Shown here: positions 46,321-54,440 of the stretch, in pieces
Position numbering within the stretch: the first letter of the stretch is position 1
Layout: each line of letters starts with the position of its first letter
DNA from: Hyphomicrobiales bacterium
Lineage (GTDB): Bacteria > Pseudomonadota > Alphaproteobacteria > Rhizobiales > Beijerinckiaceae
Assembly: GCA_028290405.1 (NCBI GenBank)
Contig: JAQGJX010000159.1
Coordinates: forward strand, 1 to 54,440
DNA: 54,440 bases
Direction: 5' to 3'
Program-made: the position numbers and the translations under genes
Notes under the pieces: model-generated
What the model was told of the DNA's origin: nothing
The model's database searches: none
Seen by the model: only the letters and a program-made list of their open reading frames with translations

Positions 46321-48544
46321 GAACCTTTGGCTTCAAACGCCGGAACAAACTCTTGGGGCTCGACACCTTCAATGACTCGCCCCGTCCGGAAAGCGAAGGG
46401 TTCGTCATGAAATAATTATGGGCGTTGAAGGGATCTTCCCCGGGCGCCGGCAATATGCGCTCGCTCGAACCGTCCGGCAAGACCCGGTAGCTCTGCTGGT
46501 TGTCGAGCAGGTTGGCGACCATGATCTGGTCGAGGACCTGCTCATGCACCGTCGGATTGGAGATGGGCAGCATCGCCTCCACGCGCCGGTCGAGATTACG
46601 GGGCATGAGGTCGGCGGAAGAAATATACACTTTGGCCTTCGCGTGCGGCAGGCCGTGGCCGGCGCCGAACGCGTAGATGCGCGCATGCTCCAGAAAGCGC
46701 CCGACGATGGAGCGCACGCGGATGTTGTCGCTGAGGCCGGGAACCTCGGGGCGCAGGCAGCAGATGCCGCGCACCACAAGGTCGATGTTCACGCCCGCCT
46801 GGCTGGCGACATACAGCGCATCGATGATCTCGGGGTCCACCAGCGCGTTGCACTTGCCCCAGATGGCCGCCGGCCGGCCGCCTCGCGCGTGGGCGATTTC
46901 GTCCTCGATGTTGGCGAGCAGCATCTTCTTGATGCTCATGGGCGAGACCGCCATGCGCTCGAGATCGCCGGGCTCCGCATAGCCGGTGATGAAGTTGAAG
47001 ATGCGCCCGACGTCGCGCGCCAGCGCGGGGTCCGCGGTGAAGAAGGAGATGTCGGTGTAGATGCGCGCGGTGAGCGGGTGATAATTGCCCGTGCCCACGT
47101 GGCAATAGGTGACGAGCCCGGCGCCCTCGCGCCGCACCACCATGGACAGCTTGGCGTGGGTCTTCAGCTCGATGAACCCGAACACGACCTGCACGCCCGC
47201 GCGCTCCAGGTCCCGCGCCCACCTGATGTTGGCTTCCTCGTCGAAGCGGGCCTTCAATTCCACCAGCGCCGTGACGGACTTGCCGGCTTCCGCCGCCTCC
47301 ACGAGCGCGCGCACGATGGGGCTGTCGGCGGAGGTTCGATACAGCGTTTGCTTGATGGCGACGACGTTGGGATCGCGCGCCGCCTGCGAGAGAAACTGCA
47401 CCACCACGTCGAACGATTCATAAGGATGATGGACGATGAAGTCCTTCTCCTTGATGGCCGCGAAGCAATCGCCCGCGTTGTCGCGCACGCGCTCGGGATA
47501 GCGCGGGTTGTAGGGCGCGAACTTCAACTCGGGCCGGTTCAGCGCGACGATCTCCGACAGTTCGTTCAGCGCCAGCATGCCGTCGTGGATGAAGGTCTCG
47601 TCGTCCGTGACGTTGAGCTGCTCGGCGATGAAGTCGCGCAGGGATTCGGGCGCCGTGGCGTCAATCTCCAGCCGGATGACGAGGCCGCGGCGCCGGCGCT
47701 TGAGGGCGCTTTCAAAGAAGCGCACGAGGTCTTCGGCCTCTTCCTCGATTTCGAGATCGCTGTCGCGCAGGACGCGGAAATGCCCCTGCCCCACCACCTT
47801 GTAGCCGGGGAACAGCCGATGGGTCTTTTGCGCGATCAGCGTTTCCAGCGGAACCAGGCGCGTCACGTGGCCGCCGAAATCGGGCATCCGCACGAAGCGC
47901 TCAACCTTCTGCGGCAGGCGCACCAGCGCGTTCAGGCGCGAGCCGTCGCGGATGTTCTGCAATTCCAGCGCAACGGAAAACCCGAAGTTCGGGATGAACG
48001 GGAACGGATGCGCGGGATCGACCGCCAGCGGCGTGAGAATGGGGAAGATGTGGAGCATGAAATGCTCGTTCAGCCATTCGCGCTCGCGGGGCTCGAGGCT
48101 GGCGACGTCGGCGATGACGACGCCCGCCCCCACAAGCTCCTCGCGCAAGGCGCGCCAGCGCTGCTGCTGGGCGCTGGCCAGCACGCCGACCCTCTGGCGG
48201 ATCTGCGCAAGCTGCTCGGCGGGCGTCAGGCCGTCGTCGGAAATCTCCGTCACGCCGGAGCGCACCTGACCGCGCAGGCCCGCCACGCGCACCATGAAGA
48301 ATTCATCGAGGTTGTTGGCTGAGATCGACAGGAAGCGCAGGCGCTCGAGCAGCGGATGATTGAGGTTCGCGGCCTCGCTCAGCACGCGGTTGTTGAACTC
48401 GAGCCAGGAGAGTTCGCGGTTGACGTAGCGCTGCGCGGACCTGTCGCGCTCAGGCGCGGGCGCGGCGGCGTCGGCCAGCGCGAGCGGCGCGGACACGTGC
48501 GCGGGATCGTGGGCTGCCTTGCGGACGACGGCGGTGCGCTTCAC
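46304..48544 (-). CDS. ppk: Polyphosphate kinase 1
   Basis: 746 residues. The N-terminal domain contains [17 protein letters not shown]. The phosphorylated His lies in [15 protein letters not shown], and the second active-site His precedes [15 protein letters not shown]. The C-terminal PLD-like halves include [17 protein letters not shown]. It makes polyphosphate from ATP at the membrane. A GTG start at 48544 ([10 protein letters not shown]) follows AAGGAG. ppx overlaps its end. A good sigma-70 promoter lies 50-75 bases upstream, separating it from hdaA. Confidence 0.97.
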   Translation of the reverse strand: MKRTAVVRKAAHDPAHVSAPLALADAAAPAPERDRSAQRYVNRELSWLEFNNRVLSEAANLNHPLLERLRFLSISANNLDEFFMVRVAGLRGQVRSGVTEISDDGLTPAEQLAQIRQRVGVLASAQQQRWRALREELVGAGVVIADVASLEPREREWLNEHFMLHIFPILTPLAVDPAHPFPFIPNFGFSVALELQNIRDGSRLNALVRLPQKVERFVRMPDFGGHVTRLVPLETLIAQKTHRLFPGYKVVGQGHFRVLRDSDLEIEEEAEDLVRFFESALKRRRRGLVIRLEIDATAPESLRDFIAEQLNVTDDETFIHDGMLALNELSEIVALNRPELKFAPYNPRYPERVRDNAGDCFAAIKEKDFIVHHPYESFDVVVQFLSQAARDPNVVAIKQTLYRTSADSPIVRALVEAAEAGKSVTALVELKARFDEEANIRWARDLERAGVQVVFGFIELKTHAKLSMVVRREGAGLVTYCHVGTGNYHPLTARIYTDISFFTADPALARDVGRIFNFITGYAEPGDLERMAVSPMSIKKMLLANIEDEIAHARGGRPAAIWGKCNALVDPEIIDALYVASQAGVNIDLVVRGICCLRPEVPGLSDNIRVRSIVGRFLEHARIYAFGAGHGLPHAKAKVYISSADLMPRNLDRRVEAMLPISNPTVHEQVLDQIMVANLLDNQQSYRVLPDGSSERILPAPGEDPFNAHNYFMTNPSLSGRGESLKVSSPKSLFRRLKPKVHEPQP

Positions 48545-48591
48545 GCGAATGCTCCTTGGGCCATGCCCTTATGTCGCCCGCCGATGTGACA

Positions 48592-48620
48592 ATATTATTG
48601 CAGCGTCGCCTGCCTGGCAA
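48592..48620 (-). promoter_or_regulatory. Sigma-70-type promoter of ppk-ppx
   Basis: On the minus strand TTGCCA (48620-48615), 17 bases, TAATAT (48597-48592). Ten of twelve bases match consensus with ideal spacing. The leader to the GTG at 48544 is about 40 bases. Confidence 0.65.
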
Positions 48621-48670
48621 AGAACGGCCTCAAGTCGCGTCTTTTATGGTTAAGAGGCGCAGGCGCCGCT

Positions 48671-49354
48671 TCAGGTGACCGCGCCCATGCGGCGCAGCAC
48701 TTCCGCCGCCATGGGGCGCGTCACGCCCCTGCCCTGCGCCAGCGCCTCGCGGTCCAGCGTCTCGACGATGGAGCGCGCGGCCTCCAGCGAACGCTCGATC
48801 CGCAACGCCAGGTATTCGACGACCGACGTGTCCACCACGATCTGCCGGTCGATGAACAGCTTCACCAGCACCGCGCGCACCAGCGCGTCGTCCGGCTCGC
48901 CGATCTCGATGGCCGGCGCAAGGCGCAGGCGCGAGAGAAGGTCGCGGGTCTGGAGCCCCCAGGCGTCCGGCCACTGGCGCGCCGTGACGGCGAGAAACGC
49001 CTGCCGCTCCTGCACAAGGTTGATGAGGTGGAACAGCTCGTGTTCGCGGCCGGGCGCGCGGTCCGCGTCCTCCACCAGCACGGCGCCGGAGGCCGCGATG
49101 GCCGGCAGGTCCGCCATCTGCAACGAGGCGGCGGCCAGCACGCGGGCGTTGGCGCGCTGCGCCCATATGGCGGCGAGATGGCTTTTGCCCGAGCCCGTGG
49201 GGCCCAGCAGCAGCAGCATCCGGCCCGGCCAGTTGGGCCAGCGCTCGAACATCTCCCACGCGGTCTCGTTGGAGGGCGAGACGAGGAAATCCTCCCGGCC
49301 GAAACGCGGGCTGGTGGGAAGTTCAAGAGCGAGCTGGTTTTCGTTCTTCTTCAA
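48671..49354 (-). CDS. hdaA: DnaA-related regulatory ATPase HdaA
   Basis: 227 residues, similar to DnaA domain III only. Near the N-terminus NQLALELP is the clamp-binding motif that targets Hda proteins to the sliding clamp. Walker A is LGPTGSGKSHLAA (about residue 50), Walker B AVLVEDADRA (about residue 95), and the sensor II region follows near the C-terminus. It promotes ATP hydrolysis by DnaA after initiation and so prevents re-replication. The only usable start is the TTG at 49354, since a stop lies 33 bases upstream in frame. It follows the AI-2E gene by 30 bases. Confidence 0.92.
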   Translation of the reverse strand: MKKNENQLALELPTSPRFGREDFLVSPSNETAWEMFERWPNWPGRMLLLLGPTGSGKSHLAAIWAQRANARVLAAASLQMADLPAIAASGAVLVEDADRAPGREHELFHLINLVQERQAFLAVTARQWPDAWGLQTRDLLSRLRLAPAIEIGEPDDALVRAVLVKLFIDRQIVVDTSVVEYLALRIERSLEAARSIVETLDREALAQGRGVTRPMAAEVLRRMGAVT

Positions 49355-49384
49355 AGTCTTGGTTGCTTCGACATTTGGGACGCG

Positions 49385-50527
49385 TCACGCATGCGGATTG
49401 CGGGCCGCCTCGGAGGGCGGGCGCAGGGCGGATGGCGGCTCGGCGCCCGTGTAAAGGGGACTGGCCACATATTGCCGGACCGCGAACCGGGTCAACACGC
49501 CAATCACCGCCGCGATGGGCACAGCGAGGATAAGTCCAGTAAATCCGAACAGGGAGCCGGAGGCGAGCAGCGCGAACATGAGCCAGACCGGATGCAGCCC
49601 CACCGCCTCGCCCACCAGGCGCGGGGTGAGAATGTTGCCCTCCAGGAACTGCCCGGAGATCTGCACCGCCATCACCATGGCGAACAGGCCCCAGCCCGGC
49701 CCCTGCACGAGGGCGACGCCGACGGACAGGATGAGGCCCGTGAGGGAGCCCACGTAGGGAATGAAGCTCAGCACGCCCGCCGTGATGCCAATGAGCAGGC
49801 CGAAGTTGAGCCCCACCATGGAGAACCCGAGCCCGTACCACATGCCAAGGAAGAGGCAGACGAGCGATTGCCCGCGCAGGAAGCCCGCCATGGCGGCGTC
49901 CATCTCGCGCGCAAGGCCGCGCACGACGTCGCGGTGGTCGATGGGCACGAGGTTGTCCAGCGTCGCGACGAGGCGGCGCCAGTCGAGCAGCAGGTAGAAG
50001 GTGACGACGGGCGTCACCACCAGCAGCGACACGACGCCCAGCACCGCCTGCCCGCCCTGCCAGAGCGAGCCCAGCACCGTGGTGGACCACTTCGCCGCCT
50101 GCGCGACAAGGTCGCTGGCGACCGGCCCGGCGCCTTCCGCCGCGTCGATGTTGGCGCCCACGCCCAGATAGTCGAGCGCGGGGCGCATCCGCGCCAGCAG
50201 TTCGGCGCCGTTCTGGGCGACGATGACTTGCAGCCTGCCCGCATAGGCGGGCAACCGTTCCAGGAACTGCACGGACTGGTGGATGAGCGCGGGCGCCAGG
50301 GCGATCAGCGCCAGGAGTATGCCGACGCCGAACACGCCGACGATGACGAGGGTCGCCACGAGGCGGCTCATCCCCATGCGCTCCAGCCGCGTGGCGAGCG
50401 GATCGAGCAGGTAGGCCAGCGCGAGGCCCGCCGCGAACGGCATCATGACGCCCGACAGCCCCCAGAGCAGGAAAGCCGTCAGGGCCGCTGCGCCCAACCA
50501 GAAGACGATCTGCCGTTCGACCCGCAT
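49385..50527 (-). CDS. AI-2E family transporter (PerM/YdiK-like permease)
   Basis: 380 residues with about eight membrane helices. The start is QIVFWLGAAALTAFLLWGLS; the family core near residues 240-330 contains GVLSFIPYVGSLTGLILSVG and GQFLEGNILTPRLVGEAVGL. The ligand is unknown in most members; autoinducer transport should not be assumed. The ATG at 50527 is chosen because the open frame further upstream runs antisense to nothing recognisable and overlaps the phosphatidyltransferase. It sits between that gene and hdaA, a conserved Rhizobiales arrangement. Confidence 0.92.
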   Translation of the reverse strand: MRVERQIVFWLGAAALTAFLLWGLSGVMMPFAAGLALAYLLDPLATRLERMGMSRLVATLVIVGVFGVGILLALIALAPALIHQSVQFLERLPAYAGRLQVIVAQNGAELLARMRPALDYLGVGANIDAAEGAGPVASDLVAQAAKWSTTVLGSLWQGGQAVLGVVSLLVVTPVVTFYLLLDWRRLVATLDNLVPIDHRDVVRGLAREMDAAMAGFLRGQSLVCLFLGMWYGLGFSMVGLNFGLLIGITAGVLSFIPYVGSLTGLILSVGVALVQGPGWGLFAMVMAVQISGQFLEGNILTPRLVGEAVGLHPVWLMFALLASGSLFGFTGLILAVPIAAVIGVLTRFAVRQYVASPLYTGAEPPSALRPPSEAARNPHA

Positions 50528-50556
50528 GGAAGCCCCCGCGCGCGCTTCGCCGGACC

Positions 50557-51111
50557 TCAGTAAATGTCCATGTGGCGGAGCCATTGCGTGAGATAGGCAG
50601 CGGCGGAGGCCAGCGTCAACGTCGCCACGAGATAAAGCATGGCGACGAACCAGAGGCCCAGCTCCCATTGCGCCGCCTTGGCGAACAGAACCGCCGTCGC
50701 GAGCGCGATCTGCACCAGGGTGTTGAGCTTGGAGACGAGCAGCGGGCGGATGACCACCGGCTTGTCCATGACCCACGACACCATGACCGCGCCCATGATC
50801 ATAAGGTCCCGCGCCACCACGATAATCGCGATGGCGGCGGGCAGCACGCCGACCGCCGCCAGCGAGATGTAGATGGACATCAGCAGGGCCTTGTCGGCCA
50901 GCGGATCGAGATACGACCCCAGCTCCGAGCGCAGGTTGAAGCGCTTCGCCAGCCAGCCGTCCACCGCGTCCGACACCCCGGCGACGAGGAACACGACGAA
51001 CGCCGCCCCCCACGCAGGCTGGAGGATCAGGACGATGACGACCGGGACAAGAATGAGCCTGCCAAGGCTGATGAGATTCGGCAGGCTGGCGAAGAGATTA
51101 TGTGCGCTCAT
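50557..51111 (-). CDS. CDP-alcohol phosphatidyltransferase (PgsA/cardiolipin-synthase-like)
   Basis: 184 residues with about five membrane helices. The CDP-alcohol signature is complete: DAVDGWLAKR followed by GSYLDPLADK (about residues 47-74), supplying the metal-binding Asp residues. It transfers a phosphatidyl group from CDP-diacylglycerol to an alcohol. Size and motif fit phosphatidylglycerophosphate synthase or a CMP-forming cardiolipin synthase, but the acceptor is not determined. It is the first gene of a co-directional set continuing to the AI-2E and hdaA genes. No strong ribosome binding site is seen before its ATG. Confidence 0.9.
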   Translation of the reverse strand: MSAHNLFASLPNLISLGRLILVPVVIVLILQPAWGAAFVVFLVAGVSDAVDGWLAKRFNLRSELGSYLDPLADKALLMSIYISLAAVGVLPAAIAIIVVARDLMIMGAVMVSWVMDKPVVIRPLLVSKLNTLVQIALATAVLFAKAAQWELGLWFVAMLYLVATLTLASAAAYLTQWLRHMDIY

Positions 51112-51317
51112 TTTAAAGGCAGGCTAACACACACCGCGCACAAGGCCAGCATGCGCCAAGTCATTCTTGCCTCAATTGCGACCCGGAACGCCAGAACGCA
51201 GAGCCGATAAGCTTCGCTATACCCTGTGCGCGGCGAGCGCGCGGCCGCAGGCCCTGTCCTGCCGACGGAGAAGGCCTGCTCATCATCCTGCCTCGGGCTG
51301 CGAGAGGGGCCCGCGCC

Positions 51318-52301
51318 CTATTGGGTCCCCTCGAGGCCAATCCTCTTCACGAGGGAGCCCCATTTCTCGCGCTCGCCGCGCAGATAGACGCGCAGTTCGT
51401 CGACCGTCGGGGTGTCGTTGGGGATCAGCCCCATAGCGGCGATCTTCTGGCGGATCTCCGGATCCGCCATGATGCGCTTCATCTCGCTATGCAGCTTCGA
51501 GACGATGGGCTCCGGCGTGCCCGATGGGGCGAACAGGATGTGCCACGAGACGGCCTCGAAATCGCTCGCCCCGGAAGCTTCCGCGAAGGGCAGCACGTCC
51601 GGCAGCACAGGGAGGCGGCCGGCGGAGGAGACCGCGAGCGCGCGCAATTGCCCGTCCTTGATGAGCGGCAGGCCGGCGCCCGCCTCCACGAACCCGAGGT
51701 CCACGTGGCCGGAGGCGATGTCGAGGATGCTCTGGGGCGTGTTGCGATAGGGCACATGCGTCATCTGCACGCCGAAGCGGTTTTTCATGTACTCGATGGA
51801 CAGGTGCTGCGCGACGCCCGCGCCCGGCGATGAGTAATTGAGCGGGTCCTTGCGCTCCTTGGCCAGCGCGATCAGCTCCTTGACGTTGTTGACCGGCAGC
51901 TTCGGGTTCACCACGAGGATGAAGGGCGACTTCACGTACATGGCGATGGGGGTGAAATTCTTGTCCGGATCGTACGAGATCTGCTTGTAGAGCGTCGGGT
52001 TGATGGCGAAGGCGGAGGTGGTGCCCACGGTCAGCGTGTGCCCGTCGGGCGGGGCGACCGCGACCGCCTGGGCGGCCAGCATCAGCGCGGCGCCGGGGCG
52101 GTTGTCGACGATCACCGGCTTGCCCAGCGAGGTCTGGAGCTTCTCGGCGTAAAGGCGCGCAATGGTGTCGAGCCCGGACCCGGCCGCCAGCGGCAGGACG
52201 ATGGTGATGGGCTTTGAGGGCCATTCCTGCGCGCTGAGGGGCGCTGCGGCGCAAAGGCCCAGGACTGCTGCGACAGCTGCGGCGACCGATCGAAAACCCA
52301 T
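51318..52301 (-). CDS. Bug/TctC-family solute-binding protein (second copy)
   Basis: 327 residues. A Sec-type signal peptide ([22 protein letters not shown]) precedes [21 protein letters not shown], the typical start of tripartite tricarboxylate receptors; [22 protein letters not shown] and [11 protein letters not shown] follow the usual pattern. The ATG at 52301 has GGAGGGG upstream. The ORF reaches 52490, but that part overlaps the divergent purM. No TctA/TctB genes are adjacent. It is only distantly similar to the protein at 12504-13481. The 206 bases before the phosphatidyltransferase hold nothing I recognise. Confidence 0.93.
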   Translation of the reverse strand: MGFRSVAAAVAAVLGLCAAAPLSAQEWPSKPITIVLPLAAGSGLDTIARLYAEKLQTSLGKPVIVDNRPGAALMLAAQAVAVAPPDGHTLTVGTTSAFAINPTLYKQISYDPDKNFTPIAMYVKSPFILVVNPKLPVNNVKELIALAKERKDPLNYSSPGAGVAQHLSIEYMKNRFGVQMTHVPYRNTPQSILDIASGHVDLGFVEAGAGLPLIKDGQLRALAVSSAGRLPVLPDVLPFAEASGASDFEAVSWHILFAPSGTPEPIVSKLHSEMKRIMADPEIRQKIAAMGLIPNDTPTVDELRVYLRGEREKWGSLVKRIGLEGTQ

Positions 52302-52449
52302 GCGTCCCCTCCTCCAGAACCCGGCGTCTGCGCGCCGGAGGCTCCAGTCTAGTCGGGAGCTTGAGGGAGCGCTAGGGCGCGCCCGCGTCCCTGCCGCCTT
52401 GCATCCCCGCCGCGACCGGGCTAACCCCGGCGCAGCCGAAAGGAAACCC

Positions 52450-53529
52450 ATGCAAGAGCCCGCCAAAGAGCCCGGCAAGCCCGGCCTCACCTACGCCAGC
52501 GCCGGCGTCGACATCGACGCGGGCAACACGATGGTGGACAAGATCAAGCCGCTCGTGCGCTCCACCCGGCGCCGGGGGGCGGACGCGGAGATCGGCGGGT
52601 TTGGCGGCCTCTTCGACCTGAAGGCCGCGGGCTTCGTCGATCCCATCCTGGTGGCGGCCAACGACGGCGTCGGCACCAAGGTGAAGATCGCCATCGAAAG
52701 CGGCATTCACGACACGGTCGGCGTGGACCTCGTGGCCATGTGCGTGAACGACCTCATCGTGCAGGGCGCGGAACCGCTGTTCTTCCTCGACTACTACGCC
52801 ACCGGCAAGCTCGACCCCGACGCAGGCGTCGCCATCGTCAAGGGCATCGCGCGCGGCTGCGTGGAGTCAGGCTGCGCGTTGATCGGCGGCGAGACCGCCG
52901 AAATGCCCGGCCTCTACGCCGAGGGCGACTACGATCTGGCGGGCTTCGCGGTGGGCGCCGCCGAGCGCGGGCGCCTCCTGCCCCGGGGCGAACTCGCGGA
53001 CGGCGACGTGGTGTTCGGCCTGCCCTCCTCGGGCGTGCATTCCAACGGCTTCTCGCTCGTGCGCCGCATCGTCGAGCGCACCGGGCTGGCGTGGGACGCC
53101 CCGGCGCCCTTCGCGCCCGGCGAAACGCTGGCGCGCGCGCTGCTCACGCCGACGCGCCTTTACGTGAAGCCGCTGCTGGCGGCCCTCAAAGCCACCGACG
53201 GCATTCTGGCGCTGGCGCACATCACCGGCGGCGGCTTTCCGGATAACATTCCGCGCGTCCTGCCGGAGGCGTTCGCGGTGCGGCTCGATCTTGACGCCAT
53301 CCCGGTTCCGCCCGTCTTCGCATGGCTGGCGCGCGAGGGCGGCGTGGCGGAGGCCGAGATGCTGCGCACGTTCAACTGCGGGATCGGCATGATCGTGGTG
53401 GCCCAGGCCGCCAGGGCGGACGAGGTCGAGGACGCCCTGCGGGCGGCCGGCGAAGCGCCTGTGCGCGTGGGCCAGGTGATCGCCCGGCAGGCGGAAGCCG
53501 TCGTCACCACCGGGCGGCTGGCGCTGTGA
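52450..53529 (+). CDS. purM: Phosphoribosylformylglycinamidine cyclo-ligase (AIR synthetase)
   Basis: 359 residues. The N-terminus [20 protein letters not shown] and the ATP-binding stretch [14 protein letters not shown] are characteristic, followed by [20 protein letters not shown] (about residues 97-116) and [20 protein letters not shown]. It makes aminoimidazole ribonucleotide in purine biosynthesis. The ATG at 52450 follows AAGGAAA. Its stop overlaps the purN start (GTGA), so the two are translationally coupled. Divergent from the tctC gene across 148 bases. Confidence 0.96.
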   Translation: MQEPAKEPGKPGLTYASAGVDIDAGNTMVDKIKPLVRSTRRRGADAEIGGFGGLFDLKAAGFVDPILVAANDGVGTKVKIAIESGIHDTVGVDLVAMCVNDLIVQGAEPLFFLDYYATGKLDPDAGVAIVKGIARGCVESGCALIGGETAEMPGLYAEGDYDLAGFAVGAAERGRLLPRGELADGDVVFGLPSSGVHSNGFSLVRRIVERTGLAWDAPAPFAPGETLARALLTPTRLYVKPLLAALKATDGILALAHITGGGFPDNIPRVLPEAFAVRLDLDAIPVPPVFAWLAREGGVAEAEMLRTFNCGIGMIVVAQAARADEVEDALRAAGEAPVRVGQVIARQAEAVVTTGRLAL

Positions 53530-54170
53530 GCAAGCGCCGCACCGCCATCCTCATCTCCGGTCGCGGATCCAACATGGTCTCGCTGATCGCGGCGGCCAAA
53601 GAGCCCGATTTCCCCGCGCAGATCGCTCTCGTGCTCTCGAACCGCCCCGACGCGCCCGGGCTGGCGACAGCGAAGGCCGAGGGCGTGCCGACGGCGGCGG
53701 TGGACCACAAGATCTACGCGGGCCGCGAGGCGTTCGAGGGCTCGCTGCAGAAGATGCTCGAGGCGCACCGCATCGATTTCATCTGCCTCGCGGGCTTCAT
53801 GCGCATGCTCACGCCCAGCTTCGTGGAGCGCTGGCAGGGGCGGCTCATCAACATCCACCCTGCCCTCCTGCCCGCCTACAAGGGCCTGCACACCCACGAG
53901 CGCGCGCTGGCGGACGGCGTGAAGCTGCACGGCTGCACGGTGCATTACGTGGTGGCGGAAATGGACGCCGGCCCGATCATCGCGCAGGCCGCCGTGACCG
54001 TGCACGACCACGATACGCCCGCGACGCTGGGCGCCCGCGTGCTGGCGCAGGAGCACGTCATCTACCCGCTCGCGCTGCGGCTCGCCGCGGGCGGCCGGCT
54101 GAAGATCGACGGCAATCGCGTACTGGGCGGCGACGGCCCCGAGCAGACCCTCGTGGCGCCGGGCGTCTAG
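53526..54170 (+). CDS. purN: Phosphoribosylglycinamide formyltransferase
   Basis: 214 residues. The phosphate-binding loop is [13 protein letters not shown] at the N-terminus. Catalytic residues: Asn and His in [20 protein letters not shown] (about residues 105-125), and the Asp in [13 protein letters not shown] (about residue 144). It formylates GAR with 10-formyl-tetrahydrofolate in purine synthesis. The GTG at 53526 overlaps the purM stop, giving the normal family length. Confidence 0.96.
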   Translation: MSKRRTAILISGRGSNMVSLIAAAKEPDFPAQIALVLSNRPDAPGLATAKAEGVPTAAVDHKIYAGREAFEGSLQKMLEAHRIDFICLAGFMRMLTPSFVERWQGRLINIHPALLPAYKGLHTHERALADGVKLHGCTVHYVVAEMDAGPIIAQAAVTVHDHDTPATLGARVLAQEHVIYPLALRLAAGGRLKIDGNRVLGGDGPEQTLVAPGV

Positions 54171-54193
54171 GCGGGCCTTCCCGCGTTGCGCGC

Positions 54194-54216
54194 CCTTCTC
54201 CCGCGCGGGGAGAAGG
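54194..54216. terminator. Hairpin between convergent purN and ABC-F genes
   Basis: Stem CCTTCTCCC/GGGAGAAGG with loop GCGCG, 24 bases after the purN stop. No T-run on the plus strand, so its role as terminator is probable but not certain. Confidence 0.55.
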
Positions 54217-54224
54217 AGAGAAAA

Positions 54225-54440
54225 TCACGCGCCCGCGCCTTCCAGTTCTTCCGTCAGCGTCAGCCATTCCTCTTCGGCCAGGCCAAGCGCCTTCTCGCAC
54301 TCGTGGCGTTGCTGGGCGAGTTGGCCCGCGCGCGCGGGATCTTTGGCGAACGCGCCGGGTTTGGCGAGCGCGTCGTCGATGCGGCTCATCAGGTCTTCGA
54401 ATTTCTTCATGCGGGCCGCGGCGGCGTCGATCGCCTTGGC
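54225..54440 (-). CDS. C-terminal end of an ABC-F ATPase (partial)
   Basis: 71 residues to the window edge, frame open throughout. The sequence is a charged helical hairpin, KKFEDLMSRIDDALAKPGAF, then QLAQQRHECEKALGLAEEEW and a short acidic end. This resembles the C-terminal coiled-coil of ABC-F translation-factor ATPases (Uup/YheS-type), which contacts the ribosome. The ATPase domains lie outside the window, so the identification is tentative. Confidence 0.6.
   Translation of the reverse strand, partial: AKAIDAAAARMKKFEDLMSRIDDALAKPGAFAKDPARAGQLAQQRHECEKALGLAEEEWLTLTEELEGAGA

Noticed and set aside
48550-48600. A Pho box upstream of ppk
   Set aside because: TGTCAC and GCGACAT are present but not in the spaced CTGTCAT direct-repeat form, so I could not support PhoB control.

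Overview
This is a high-GC, gene-dense stretch of bacterial chromosome. The gene content points to an alphaproteobacterium of the Hyphomicrobiales (Rhizobiales) type. The evidence is the argS / dgt / erpA neighbourhood, the purN-purM / CDP-alcohol phosphatidyltransferase / AI-2E transporter / hdaA / ppk / ppx / rnd series, an HWE-family sensor kinase, and promoter sequences that fit the alphaproteobacterial EcfG general-stress sigma factor. I cannot assign a genus. I recognised no rRNA, tRNA, prophage, insertion sequence or CRISPR array.

Layout. 0-5 kb: core genes (partial SPOR-type protein, argS, dgt, erpA) and two small unknown genes. 5-9.5 kb: a PfkB-type sugar kinase, an HWE histidine kinase and a two-domain polyphosphate:AMP phosphotransferase. 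9.5-16 kb: malic enzyme (maeB); a 648-base gap holding an unannotated degenerate ~114-bp tandem repeat; an orphan Bug/TctC solute-binding protein; a glycosyltransferase; aspS. 16.2-17.6 kb: a toxin-antitoxin pair whose toxin is frameshifted, with a large hairpin over the toxin start, and a small lipoprotein. 17.6-22.4 kb: a six-gene membrane operon resembling an enlarged yqjD-yqjE locus, ending in a GlsB/YeaQ protein and driven by an EcfG-type promoter. 22.4-33.4 kb: glycogen and maltodextrin metabolism, with glgP-glgX divergent from glgA-glgB-malQ and no glgC present. 33.5-39 kb: PRC-barrel, luciferase-like oxidoreductase, TauD-like dioxygenase, BON-domain and ClpP-fold proteins. 39-42.6 kb: a TPP-dependent enzyme and an FMN alpha-hydroxy-acid oxidase, with inverted copies of a 114-bp repeat on either side of the TPP gene. 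42.8-54.4 kb: core genes rnd, a DUF533 protein, ppx, ppk, hdaA, AI-2E transporter, phosphatidyltransferase, a second TctC protein, purM, purN and the end of an ABC-F ATPase.

How it fits together. Polyphosphate metabolism is well represented (ppk-ppx and pap). Glycogen synthesis, branching and breakdown are encoded together. The segment from about 16.2 to 42.7 kb reads as a storage and stress block lying between aspS and rnd, two genes I expect to be close together in relatives. Within it, four promoters resemble GGAAC-N16/17-CGTT: one exact, three with a single mismatch. They precede membrane and surface genes, which suggests general-stress control. This last point is inference.
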